From positions 1 through 33,427 of the forward strand of contig USJD01000015.1 in the NCBI GenBank assembly GCA_900554835.1: a stretch of DNA of 33,427 nt. The letters are read 5' to 3'. Under the pieces are notes generated by a model. That model had not been told where the DNA came from. It ran no database searches and saw only the letters and a list, made by a program, of their open reading frames with translations. Positions 7,717 to 16,105 of this stretch are shown in pieces (the stretch's first letter is position 1; the number at the start of each line of letters is the position of its first letter). Source of the stretch: an uncultured Prevotella sp. (GTDB lineage Bacteria; Bacteroidota; Bacteroidia; Bacteroidales; Bacteroidaceae). The translations under genes and the position numbers were made by a program.

Positions 7717-8622
7717 ATGTCTTTTGATGAGTTCCTTTATGCCTTAGGTGAAGATGGATTAGTTAGGATGAAGCGAAATGCTACATATCTAAAGCCGTTG
7801 ATGAATGTCTTCTATGAGCGATTGGTGGAGAGGTTTCGTTCTTTCTTGCTTATAGGTGGTATGCCTGCTGCTGTGGCTAAGTATGTCAATACGAATAGTT
7901 ATTTGGAAGTTGACTCTGTGCTTAGTGAGTTGAAGCAAACTTATATAGACGACTTTGTGAAATATAAGGCTAGGGTAAATCCTGCTTTGTTGCGCCAAAC
8001 ATTGTTTAGCGTGGCTCATCAAGTGGGTAGTAAATTCGTGTATAGTCAAGTGGAGGGGGGATATACGACTGCCCAAGTTAAGAATGCTTTGGAGATGCTG
8101 AGAGATGCTGGTATCATTATACCTGTATGGCATACGGCGGCAAATGGCATTCCGCTTGGTGCGGAGATTAATCCGAAATTTGTGAAGTATAATCTGATAG
8201 ACCATGGCTTTCTGCTCAATCTGTTAGGAATAGGAGATTCTACTAATTCAATAGTGAAAGAACTGTTGGTTGCTAATGCTGCCGACTTAGTCGATAAAGG
8301 TAGTTTAACGGAGATGGTGGCAGGTTTGGAATTGCTTAAGTATATGTCGTCCAATGAACGCCATGACTTATACTATTGGCAAAACCTAACTCGTGGAACG
8401 GTTTCGGAGGTTGATTATGTCTTGTCTCGTGGCATTGACATTGTTCCGATGGAAGTGAAGTCTGGTTTGCGAGGCTCGATGGCAAGTCTTTATGTCTTTA
8501 TGGACAAAGAGCAGATAAAGTATGCCATTCGCTGTTCTTTGGAAAACTTCGGAGAGTTTGTCAGTCCAAAGGGTAAGAAGATAATAGTCAATCCTCTTTA
8601 TGCTATTTCCAACCTGTTTTAG
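7717..8622 (+). pseudogene. DUF4143-type ATPase lacking its N-terminal ATPase domain
   Basis: 301 residues beginning MSFDEFLYALGED. In full-length AAA_14/DUF4143 proteins this motif follows the ATPase domain, at roughly residue 130-150. No Walker A or B motif exists here, and an in-frame stop 54 bases upstream (7663-7665) blocks extension. The remainder is intact. It contains the DUF4143 helical region, a helix-turn-helix-like stretch (GGYTTAQVKNALEMLRDAGII) and the nuclease-fold-like strand pair SEVDYVLSRG...IVPMEVKSG. Upstream, a shared leader repeat joins almost directly to this point, which suggests an internal deletion. There is no ribosome-binding site before the ATG. It is probably a remnant, though a truncated protein may still be made. 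Confidence 0.8.
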
Positions 8623-8744
8623 GGTGTAGCAATGCTGAAGCAATGAAGGCTCATTTTTTGGCTTCAAGGTGGTCTCTGCTGCCGCCAGTCGTCTGATGGT
8701 GAATGGCAATCGTCCTTATCGTGATACTAAACCTGATAATGAAG
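8623..8744. other. Intergenic stretch with a possible coding remnant
   Basis: Between the truncated ATPase and the GH3 terminator, one plus-strand frame reads FKVVSAAASRLMVNGNRPYR at about 8665-8724. This looks protein-like, but it has no start codon and runs into the hairpin. I do not recognise it; it may be the 3' end of a lost gene. Confidence 0.25.
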
Positions 8745-8788
8745 AATCCCGGCAAGAGGATAGCTGTATGCCATCTCCTGCCGGGATT
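8745..8788 (-). terminator. Likely terminator after the first GH3 gene
   Basis: AATCCCGGCA (8745-8754) pairs with TGCCGGGATT (8779-8788), with further pairing inside the 24-base loop (AGAGGAT / ATCTCCT region). T-runs are short on both sides, so termination may be weak or the element may be a 3' stabiliser. Confidence 0.6.
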
Positions 8789-8842
8789 TCCTGAAAACTT
8801 ACAGTCTTGTATCTGTCATTGCATGTTCATTTGCTTTTGGCA

Positions 8843-11215
8843 CTAATTCTTAACAGTAAGATTTTGTGTTTCTACATCTTTACTGTTGGCTCCTATCATA
8901 ATCTGGAAGTCGCCAGGTTCTATGATATGCTTCAGATCTGTGTTATAGAACTTGAGCATATCTGGGGTGATATCAAAGCTTACCTCCTTGCTCTCACCTA
9001 CTGCCAGATGGATGCGCTGGAAACCTTTCAGCTCCTTGACTGGGCGAGAGATGCTGGCTACCATGTCACGGATATAGAGCTGAACTATCTCGTCTGCATC
9101 TCGGGAGCCATTGTTCTTAATGGTGACGCTAGCTGTAATCTTCTTGCCATCTTGCCATTCGGTAGCCTCCTCATTGCTGATGCCGGCCTCCTGGCTGCTC
9201 AGGCGGAAGTTGCTGTATGAAAAGTAGGTATAGCTCAAGCCGTAACCGAAAGGATAGAGCGGACCATTGCTTACATCCAGGCAGTTGCTGGCATACTTGG
9301 CAAACTTCTCATTATCGTCTGGTACAGGGCGACCGGTGTTCTGATGGTTGTAATAGAGAGGCTCCTGACCGGTAGTCTTAGGCATCGAAGTGGTGAGCTT
9401 ACCTGATGGCGATTTGTCGCCAAAGATGACATCGCAGAGTGCATCGCCCATCTCTGAACCTCCAAACCATACGTTCATGATGGCTGGTACATGGGCTTTC
9501 TCCCAAGTAAGAACCGTAGGACGGCCCGCAAAGTTGAGGAGCACTACAGGCTTGCCCGTCTTCAGGAGTTCGGCAAGCAGTTCGCGCTGTACGTCCGGCA
9601 TCTCCAGGTTAGTACGGCTACCGCATTCGCCGCTCATCTCGGCACTTTCGCCCATAGCGCATACTATCACGTCGGCCTCTTTAGCTATCTTCAGCGCTTC
9701 AGCCTTCATCTCAGCCTCGTTGCCCCAGTTGATCGGCTTACCGAATTCGCCGTTTTTCTGCAGCTCCTTATTGCGCCAGATATTGCTTCCCTGGGCATAT
9801 AATAAGGTGGCTTTTCCGGCAAGTGCATGCTCCATTGCCTCCTTGATGGTGGTATATTTAGATGGTGCCTGAGCCACGCTCCATGTACCGGCTATGTTGT
9901 TTCGGGTGTCGGCAAGCGGACCAATCAGAGCAATCTTTCCCTGCTTTTTCAGAGGAAGAATATTTCCTTCATTTTTCAGAAGCACGAAGGTCTCGGCTGC
10001 TACATCGCGCGCTATCTGTCGGTTTTCGGCAGAGTAGATGTCGGTCTTGTTTCGCTTGGTATTGCAGTAGCGGTAAGGATTGCTGAACAATCCCAGTTTG
10101 TATTTTGCCTCGAGGATGCGTCGGCAGGCAGTGTTGATGTCTTCCTCCGTCACCTTGCCCTCTGCCACACTTTGTGCCAGATGCTTGACGAAGGCATTGG
10201 AGCACATATCCATATCCGTGCCTGCCAGAAGTGCCTGCTCTGATGCTTCTTTCAGATCCTTGGCAGTGCCGTGGTTCAGAATCTCGGCGATAGATGCATA
10301 ATCTGTTACGAGAAAGCCCTTGAATCCCCATTGTTTTCTCAAAACATCGGTCATCATCCAGTGGTTGGCGGTGGCAGGGGTGTAATCTATCAGGTTGAAC
10401 GAAGACATTACGCTGCCTACGCCAGCCTTTACCACGGCTTCGTAAGGAGGCAGGTATTGGTTCATCATGCGTATGCGGCTCATATCCACGGTGTTGTATT
10501 CCTTTCCGCTCTCCACGGCTCCGTAGAGGGCAAAGTGCTTGAGGCATGCCATGATTCTATCGGCTTTCAATATCTCCTCTGTGCGCATGTCAACTCCCTG
10601 GTAACCCTGTGTCAGTGCTGCTCCCATCACGCCGCTCAGGTAAGGGTCCTCTCCGTTACCCTCGCTGATTCGTCCCCATCGGGCGTCGAGTGCAATATCT
10701 ACCATGGGCGAGTAAGTCCAGTTGATTCCTGCAGCACTGGCTTCCTTTGCCGATACTTCGCCTACCTTCTTCATCGCTTCTGTATCCCAGGAGCAGGAGA
10801 GGGCGAGGGGGATGGGGAACATTGTCTCGTAACCATGGATGACGTCCATGCCCACCAGCAGCGGAATGCCCAGACGGCTGTTCTTGATGGCGATGTCCTG
10901 GAGAGCCTTGATTTTGTCGAGTCCCTTGATGTTGAATATGCCGCCCATGTTGCCCTTTGCAATGTCGCCACCCACCTGGGTGTTCAGGGCTCCACCGGTA
11001 GTGATGTCGCCAGCCACCATCAGGTTGAGCTGACCGATTTTCTCCTGCAGAGTCATCTTTGCCATCAGCTGGTCGATATACTCCTTCATCGGCAGGATTT
11101 TACCTTTTTGAGTTGTTGTTGCAACTTTTTTCTTGCTGGCGGGTGTGTGGGCGATGGCAGGAACCATCAGCGAGCCAGCCAGCAGAAATGATAGTGATAT
11201 GAATGCTGTTCTCAT
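8843..11215 (-). CDS. GH3 beta-glucosidase (BglX-like)
   Basis: 790 residues with a signal peptide (to about residue 22). The (beta/alpha)8 domain spans about 45-370: KHF at 226-228, GRISEGNGEDPYL near 181-193, and the nucleophile D305 in GFLVTDYAS. The alpha/beta sandwich follows (about 390-610), and a C-terminal fibronectin III-like domain is present (VTIKNNGSRDADEIVQLYI). This is the complete BglX-type order. GH3 enzymes release glucose from the non-reducing end of beta-gluco-oligosaccharides; a periplasmic location is predicted. It is divergent from the DUF6377-like regulator and belongs to the glucan locus by context. Exact linkage preference cannot be read from sequence, and a beta-xylosidase is a less likely alternative. 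Confidence 0.94.
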   Translation of the reverse strand: MRTAFISLSFLLAGSLMVPAIAHTPASKKKVATTTQKGKILPMKEYIDQLMAKMTLQEKIGQLNLMVAGDITTGGALNTQVGGDIAKGNMGGIFNIKGLDKIKALQDIAIKNSRLGIPLLVGMDVIHGYETMFPIPLALSCSWDTEAMKKVGEVSAKEASAAGINWTYSPMVDIALDARWGRISEGNGEDPYLSGVMGAALTQGYQGVDMRTEEILKADRIMACLKHFALYGAVESGKEYNTVDMSRIRMMNQYLPPYEAVVKAGVGSVMSSFNLIDYTPATANHWMMTDVLRKQWGFKGFLVTDYASIAEILNHGTAKDLKEASEQALLAGTDMDMCSNAFVKHLAQSVAEGKVTEEDINTACRRILEAKYKLGLFSNPYRYCNTKRNKTDIYSAENRQIARDVAAETFVLLKNEGNILPLKKQGKIALIGPLADTRNNIAGTWSVAQAPSKYTTIKEAMEHALAGKATLLYAQGSNIWRNKELQKNGEFGKPINWGNEAEMKAEALKIAKEADVIVCAMGESAEMSGECGSRTNLEMPDVQRELLAELLKTGKPVVLLNFAGRPTVLTWEKAHVPAIMNVWFGGSEMGDALCDVIFGDKSPSGKLTTSMPKTTGQEPLYYNHQNTGRPVPDDNEKFAKYASNCLDVSNGPLYPFGYGLSYTYFSYSNFRLSSQEAGISNEEATEWQDGKKITASVTIKNNGSRDADEIVQLYIRDMVASISRPVKELKGFQRIHLAVGESKEVSFDITPDMLKFYNTDLKHIIEPGDFQIMIGANSKDVETQNLTVKN

Positions 11216-11271
11216 ATTTATAATGTTAGTAGGGTTATTATGTAACTTATATCATTGTTAGTATTGTTTTG

Positions 11272-11279
11272 CAAAAGTA
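11272..11279 (-). promoter_or_regulatory. Predicted -7 element for the first GH3 gene
   Basis: TACTTTTG on the minus strand fits TAnnTTTG, 57 bp before the GH3 start. Confidence 0.5.
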
Positions 11280-11390
11280 ATAAAAAAACTGGAGTCCACA
11301 TAGAATAAAGGGTGAAAATGTGGATAGTTTTTTCTGTTTAAAAAGAAAATTGCTTGATAATGAGGTGGTTATGGTTTAGTGTGCGAGATA

Positions 11391-11399
11391 AAAAGTGGA
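11391..11399 (+). promoter_or_regulatory. AAAAGTGGA motif, possible locus-specific operator
   Basis: AAAAGTGGA lies in the 342-bp divergent region between a GH3 gene and the regulator, with a variant AAAATGTGGA near 11315. The same 9-mer recurs twice, and an 8-base inverse form once, before the other GH3 and SusC genes. Function is inferred from co-occurrence only. The rest of the region is AT-rich and otherwise unremarkable. Confidence 0.35.
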
Positions 11400-11462
11400 T
11401 ATAAAACAGCAAAAAAGGCAAAATATCATCCTTATATTTTGGAGTTATCTGAAAAAATGATT

Positions 11463-11470
11463 ATTTTTGC
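11463..11470 (+). promoter_or_regulatory. Predicted -7 element for the DUF6377-like regulator
   Basis: TATTTTTG fits TAnnTTTG, 87 bp before the start at 11558. Confidence 0.45.
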
Positions 11471-11557
11471 ATCGGCATTCTGCAAAGAAAGTCAAAAAGT
11501 TGAAAATGATTTTTAATAAATCAAACCTATATACAATTTCTTAAATCGTAACAAATA

Positions 11558-13198
11558 ATGAAGAATAGATGGTTCTTACTGATATGCTTGTTGCTGTTGA
11601 CGCATATAGCCAATGCTGCAAAGTATAATTTAGATTCTCTTTATCAATGTCTGGATGAAGCCATCCTGCAGTCGCCTCGTTATGTGGCAGTGCGTGAGGG
11701 ACGTATAGCCAAACTTGCAAGTCAACTGAATGCTTGCAAGAATGATGGAGCAAGGTACCAAATGAGTTTTGAACTTTTTCAGGAGTATCGGGCTTATAAA
11801 AACGATTCAGCCGTGAGTTATCTGAATCGTTGCATTGCCTTGGCTGAGCGTATGGGCGATCAGGCAAAAAAGGGAAATGCCATATCGCAGCTTGCTTTTC
11901 AGTGTTCTACTATAGGTGATTATGTGGAATCGTATAGTCTGCTGAACAAGATAGATACTACTAAGCTTGATGCAGAAGGGTATCGCAACTATCTTTGGGC
12001 TGGTCAGCATCTTTATGCTGAGCTGACTTACTATAGCAATGTGCCGTCATTGAAAGAGTATTATGCACAAAAGGCGCAGGTGATGAAGAAACAGATAGCC
12101 AGGATTTTTTCGCATACAGACGATAGATACCTGCAGATGATGGAGGAAGACTGTCGTAGTGCTAACGACCTGAAGGGTGCTTTGTATTATAGCAATTTGC
12201 GTATGAAGCAGGTAAAGCCTGGAACGCATGAATATGCTATCGTGGCTTACTATAGGGCGGTGATCTGCAAGTATTTCAATAAGGATGATGCCATCTATTA
12301 CTTCCTTACCTCGGCTCTTTGTGATGTCCGTACGGCGGTGATGGATCAGGGCTCAATGTGGGAACTTGCCAATCTTCTGAATCAAAACCAAAAGGAGTTT
12401 GCCCATACCTATGCTTACATCAGGTTTGCATGGGATGCAGCCCGCATTTTCAATACCGCTTTGCGAAGTCGCCAAATCATGCCGTTGCTCTCTGCTGTTG
12501 AGGCTACTTATCAGAAGGAAATTACGCAGAGTAACCGGCAGCTTAAACTGATGATAGCAGTATCTGTAGTACTTTTGGTATTAGTATGTACCCTGCTTCT
12601 GTATGTAAACAAGCAGCGCCGTTGTCTTGCCTTGGCTCATAGGGAATTGGAAAAAGCGAATAATAATCTGGAACAAACCAACTGGGAATTGCAGCAAACC
12701 AACAGAAACTTAGAGCAGGCTTATGGCAGCTTGAACGAGAGTAATAAGATGAAAGAGGTTTATATTGGCCGATTCTTGCGTCTCTGTGCTATCTATGTGG
12801 ATAAGATAGAAACTATACGCAAGCGCGTGGTGAAGTTGGTCAAGCAGCGTGAGTTGACCAAATTGATAGATATGATGAAAGCCGATCATGAGTATATCGG
12901 CGAGTTATACGATTACTTTGATGCTGCGTTCCTGAAACTCTTCCCTGATTTTGTAGAGGAATTCAATGCTCTTTTGAAGCCTGAGGAGCGTATCGTCTTG
13001 GAAGATGACGGTAAACTTTCTACCACCATTCGCATCTTTGCTCTTATTCGCCTGGGTATCGAAGATAGTTCTAAGATCGCAGAATTTCTGCATTATTCGG
13101 TAAATACCATTTATAATTATCGTGCCAAGGTAAAGAATGGAGCCATCTGTGAAAGAGATGAATTTGAAACAAAGGTAAAGCAGATCGGAATGAGATGA
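11558..13198 (+). CDS. DUF6377-like membrane-spanning regulator of the glucan locus
   Basis: 546 residues. A signal peptide (to about residue 20) precedes a helical, TPR-like periplasmic sensor region (about 20-325). One transmembrane helix (about 330-350, MIAVSVVLLVLVCTLLLYV) follows, then a glutamine/asparagine-rich coiled coil (about 357-395) and a cytoplasmic domain. That domain ends in a helix-turn-helix-like segment, SSKIAEFLHYSVNTIYNYR (about 508-526). The architecture matches DUF6377 proteins of Bacteroidota, which stand beside SusC/SusD loci, and resembles SusR in general layout. A periplasmic glycan signal could be passed straight to DNA binding without a kinase. It lies between the two GH3 genes, so control of this locus is likely but inferred. 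No histidine-kinase motif is present. Confidence 0.82.
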   Translation: MKNRWFLLICLLLLTHIANAAKYNLDSLYQCLDEAILQSPRYVAVREGRIAKLASQLNACKNDGARYQMSFELFQEYRAYKNDSAVSYLNRCIALAERMGDQAKKGNAISQLAFQCSTIGDYVESYSLLNKIDTTKLDAEGYRNYLWAGQHLYAELTYYSNVPSLKEYYAQKAQVMKKQIARIFSHTDDRYLQMMEEDCRSANDLKGALYYSNLRMKQVKPGTHEYAIVAYYRAVICKYFNKDDAIYYFLTSALCDVRTAVMDQGSMWELANLLNQNQKEFAHTYAYIRFAWDAARIFNTALRSRQIMPLLSAVEATYQKEITQSNRQLKLMIAVSVVLLVLVCTLLLYVNKQRRCLALAHRELEKANNNLEQTNWELQQTNRNLEQAYGSLNESNKMKEVYIGRFLRLCAIYVDKIETIRKRVVKLVKQRELTKLIDMMKADHEYIGELYDYFDAAFLKLFPDFVEEFNALLKPEERIVLEDDGKLSTTIRIFALIRLGIEDSSKIAEFLHYSVNTIYNYRAKVKNGAICERDEFETKVKQIGMR

Positions 13199-13205
13199 TG
13201 TTCGG

Positions 13206-13228
13206 TATAAGTTTGGCGCAAACTTATA
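13206..13228. other. Perfect 10-3-10 hairpin after the regulator
   Basis: TATAAGTTTG (13206-13215) and CAAACTTATA (13219-13228) are perfect inverted repeats around GCG, 7 bp past the stop codon and just before a separate terminator. It has no T-run of its own. It may stabilise the 3' end or bind a protein. Confidence 0.55.
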
Positions 13229-13238
13229 CTGGGTGATA

Positions 13239-13285
13239 AAAAAGGTTCCTTGATGGAGGTTGATAATCTCCAGAGGAACCTTTTT
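13239..13285. terminator. Bidirectional terminator between regulator and second GH3
   Basis: AAAAAGGTTCCT (13239-13250) pairs with AGGAACCTTTTT (13274-13285). An inner TGGAG/CTCCA stem extends it. It serves the converging regulator and GH3 transcripts. Confidence 0.88.
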
Positions 13286-13289
13286 AATT

Positions 13290-15551
13290 CTATTTCAGTT
13301 CAAACGCCTTTTTGAGTTTCAGCTGATCGGAAGCATTTCCGACGAGCGCCTCAAACTTGCCTGCTTCTGCCTTCCAGGATGCAGCTGTTTCTTCATAGAA
13401 GCTGAGTGCCTGCTTATTGATGGTGATGTTTACATCCTTGCTCTCTCCTGGCTGCAGGTAAACCTTCTGGAATCCCTTCAGCTCCTTGTAAGGGCGATCG
13501 ACAGAAGCCTTTACATCATGGATATAGAGCTGGATGGTTTCTGCACCGGCACGTTTGCCAGTGTTCTTTACATTCACGGTAAAGGTGATAGAGTCATTCT
13601 GATTCATCAGATTCTTATCACTGCGAAGATTAGAGATGGCAAACTGAGTGTAGCTCAATCCATGTCCAAAGGCGAATGCAGGCTTGATGTTTTTCTTATC
13701 AGTCCAACGGTAACCTACGTAGATGCCTTCCTTATACTCCTCATCAATGATGTTGCCCTCAGTCTTGGCTCCACCTTCCTTGCGCCAGGTGCCCGGATAG
13801 GTGTTTAATGCGTGGGCACCCACTTCCTGCAATGAGTTTACCCATGTGAATGGTAATTTGCCGCTAGGATTCTTGTCACCGGTGAGGATAGAAGCCAGAG
13901 CTTCACCGCTTTCGCTACCGATAAACCATCCCTGTACGATACCTGCTACCTTCTCTTTCCAAGGCATAGCCACAGCATTACCCGAGATATTCACATAGAT
14001 GAAGTTCTTGTTGGCTTTAGCCAAAGCCTCTATGAGCTTGTCTTGAGCGTATGGCAATTCAAGCTGTTTGCGGTCGTGACCTTCGCAATCCTGATAATCA
14101 CTCTTGTTCAAGCCGCCAAACATCACCACGTAATCAGCATGCTTGGCTTTTTCTATGGCTTCGGCCATCAGCTCTGCCTCGCTGCGTTTATCATCCAGAT
14201 TCTGTCCGGTAGTTACGCCATTGTAATTTCCGCTTACATCGCCTACATAACCTCGAGCAAACTCCACTTCCACATTATCTTTTTCCAGTCGTGATTTTAA
14301 TCCATCGAGTGGCGAAATCTCGCGCTGTACCTTGAGCGAAGAAGAGCCTCCGCCTACGGTCATCATCTTGATGGCATTCTCGCCTACTACCAGCACGCGC
14401 TTAGCCTTCTGGGTGTTGATAGGGAGCACATTGTTCCTGTTCTGGAGCAATACGATGCCTTCTTCGGCAATCTGTCTGGCTGCAGCATAGTGACTTTCAG
14501 AACAGAGGAAACCGCGGGGACGGTTCGGATTCATGGTGGTGCGATAGAAGAGGCGCAATACGCGGCGCACCTTTTCATCCAATTCCTTGGTGGTGTATTT
14601 ACCTTCCTGGATACCTCTTATATATGGTACGGCAAGGAAGTAATTATCGTAGGCATTGCTGGCACCCATAGTCAATCCGTTCGTCCATGAACCAAACTCC
14701 ATGTCGAGACCGTTCTTCACGGCTTGGTCGGTATCGTGTGCGCCTCCCCAGTCGCTTACCACTACGCCGTCATATTTCCAGTCGCCCTTCAGAATCTTGT
14801 TCAGTGTCCACTGGTTGTGGCAGTTGTGTTCGTTCTTGTAGAGATTATAAGCGCCCATGATTCCCCAAGTCTTTCCTTTCTCTACAGCAGCCTTGAAGGC
14901 TGGGAGATAGATTTCATGGAGGGCACGGTCGCTCACGATGACATTTACCTGATGACGGTATTCCTCGTCGTTATTGAGACAGTAATGCTTTACGCAGGCT
15001 GATACTCCCTTAGACTGTAATCCTTGGATATAAGGTACAACCATGATGCTTGCCAGATAAGGATCTTCACCCATATATTCGAAGTTTCGTCCGTTCAATG
15101 GGGTGCGATAGATGTTCACGCCAGGTCCTAAGATCATATCTTTTCCTCGATACAAAGCCTCTTCGCCTAATGATTCTCCATAGATTCTGCTCATCTGTGG
15201 GTTCCAGGATGCTGCCAGACAGGTGAGGGCAGGAAAGGCTACGCAGGAGTCATTGGTCTGACCAGCCTGCTCCCATTCGTCCCACAATACATCAGGGCGA
15301 ACACCATGAGGACCGTCATCTGTCCAGAAGTCAGGAAATCCCAAACGGGGAACTCCTGCAGAGGAAAACTTACTCTGTGCATGAATGATGCGAATCTTCT
15401 CTTGAAGTGTCATTCGGGCAATGGCATCGTCGATGCGTTGCTCTACAGGTTTGGTGTTGTCGAGATATACAGGCAACTGACCAGTTTGTTGTGCGCTGGA
15501 GGTGGCTATAGCCGCCATCGACAGTGCGCAGGATAGAATGAAGTGTTTCAT
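13290..15551 (-). CDS. GH3 beta-glucosidase, second copy
   Basis: 753 residues with a signal peptide (cleaved near residue 20, SSA-QQ). The catalytic barrel shows GFPDFWTDDGPHGVRPD (71-87), GRNFEYMGEDPYL (154-166), KHY (188-190) and the nucleophile D267 in GVVVSDWGG. The sandwich domain (about 350-600) and a fibronectin III-like tail (VNVKNTGKRAGAETIQLYI) complete it. It is clearly diverged from the other GH3 protein, so this is not a recent duplication. Differing chain-length or linkage preference is plausible. It is divergent from SusC across a 554-bp control region and should act in the periplasm on imported oligosaccharides. Confidence 0.94.
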   Translation of the reverse strand: MKHFILSCALSMAAIATSSAQQTGQLPVYLDNTKPVEQRIDDAIARMTLQEKIRIIHAQSKFSSAGVPRLGFPDFWTDDGPHGVRPDVLWDEWEQAGQTNDSCVAFPALTCLAASWNPQMSRIYGESLGEEALYRGKDMILGPGVNIYRTPLNGRNFEYMGEDPYLASIMVVPYIQGLQSKGVSACVKHYCLNNDEEYRHQVNVIVSDRALHEIYLPAFKAAVEKGKTWGIMGAYNLYKNEHNCHNQWTLNKILKGDWKYDGVVVSDWGGAHDTDQAVKNGLDMEFGSWTNGLTMGASNAYDNYFLAVPYIRGIQEGKYTTKELDEKVRRVLRLFYRTTMNPNRPRGFLCSESHYAAARQIAEEGIVLLQNRNNVLPINTQKAKRVLVVGENAIKMMTVGGGSSSLKVQREISPLDGLKSRLEKDNVEVEFARGYVGDVSGNYNGVTTGQNLDDKRSEAELMAEAIEKAKHADYVVMFGGLNKSDYQDCEGHDRKQLELPYAQDKLIEALAKANKNFIYVNISGNAVAMPWKEKVAGIVQGWFIGSESGEALASILTGDKNPSGKLPFTWVNSLQEVGAHALNTYPGTWRKEGGAKTEGNIIDEEYKEGIYVGYRWTDKKNIKPAFAFGHGLSYTQFAISNLRSDKNLMNQNDSITFTVNVKNTGKRAGAETIQLYIHDVKASVDRPYKELKGFQKVYLQPGESKDVNITINKQALSFYEETAASWKAEAGKFEALVGNASDQLKLKKAFELK

Positions 15552-15950
15552 GTTTCTGGTGAATATTATTTCTTATGAATATTAAATTGTTAGTTGTGAA
15601 AATGCGTATCTGTCATTTTCAGATGCAAAGTTACTAAATAAAAGGTATAAACCGAATGCTTGTAAAGCAAAAGTGGAAAAATACCAGCTGTAATTTTTAT
15701 AAGTGCCTGATAGATAGTGTTGTATGAAAAATAGAAATGTGGCTAAAAGTGGAAATAAATGAAAATGAAGAAAGCGTTGTAGAAATAATTGATGGATAAA
15801 AAGGGTGCAAAATACAATTTTTATTCCATCCACTTTCAATGGTATGGGAGATTATGGAAACCTGTTGTTAATGAGGCTGTTATTGCGTTTTTGTATCGCT
15901 TTTGTTCCACTATTCTGTTAATGGGGTTAGGAAAACTCGAAAAATTCTAT
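15552..15950. promoter_or_regulatory. Control region between GH3 and the SusC operon
   Basis: This AT-rich region holds TAACTTTG on the minus strand at 15626-15633, a -7 box 75 bp before the GH3 start. AAAAGTGGA occurs at 15669-15677 and 15745-15753, and the inverse TCCACTTT at 15829-15836. The first copy sits immediately upstream of the GH3 promoter. I see no gene here. Confidence 0.5.
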
Positions 15951-15958
15951 TATATTTG
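15951..15958 (+). promoter_or_regulatory. Predicted -7 element for the SusC operon
   Basis: TATATTTG fits TAnnTTTG and implies a leader of roughly 140 bases before SusC. Confidence 0.65.
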
Positions 15959-15959
15959 C

Positions 15960-16028
15960 AATCGCAAAAATGCCTAATCGCAAAAATGCCTAAGTGTGTT
16001 CTACAACTAACACGAAGCCAACCTTCGT
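15960..16028 (+). repeat. Perfect 2 x 16 bp tandem repeat and hairpin in the SusC leader
   Basis: AATCGCAAAAATGCCT occurs twice without a gap (15960-15975 and 15976-15991), starting two bases after the -7 box and so spanning the likely transcription start. A small hairpin, ACGAAG (16012-16017) with CTTCGT (16023-16028), follows in the leader. Confidence 0.75.
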
Positions 16029-16105
16029 ATCAACAACGGAGAAATACTTCGCAACTAACATATATTAATAACGAATAAAATCAATTCTAAACTAATTTTC
16101 TAAAT

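Noticed and set aside
10271..11191. 306-codon plus-strand frame opposite the first GH3 gene
   Set aside because: The GH3 frame has every catalytic motif. The opposite frame is Cys/His-rich with no family resemblance.
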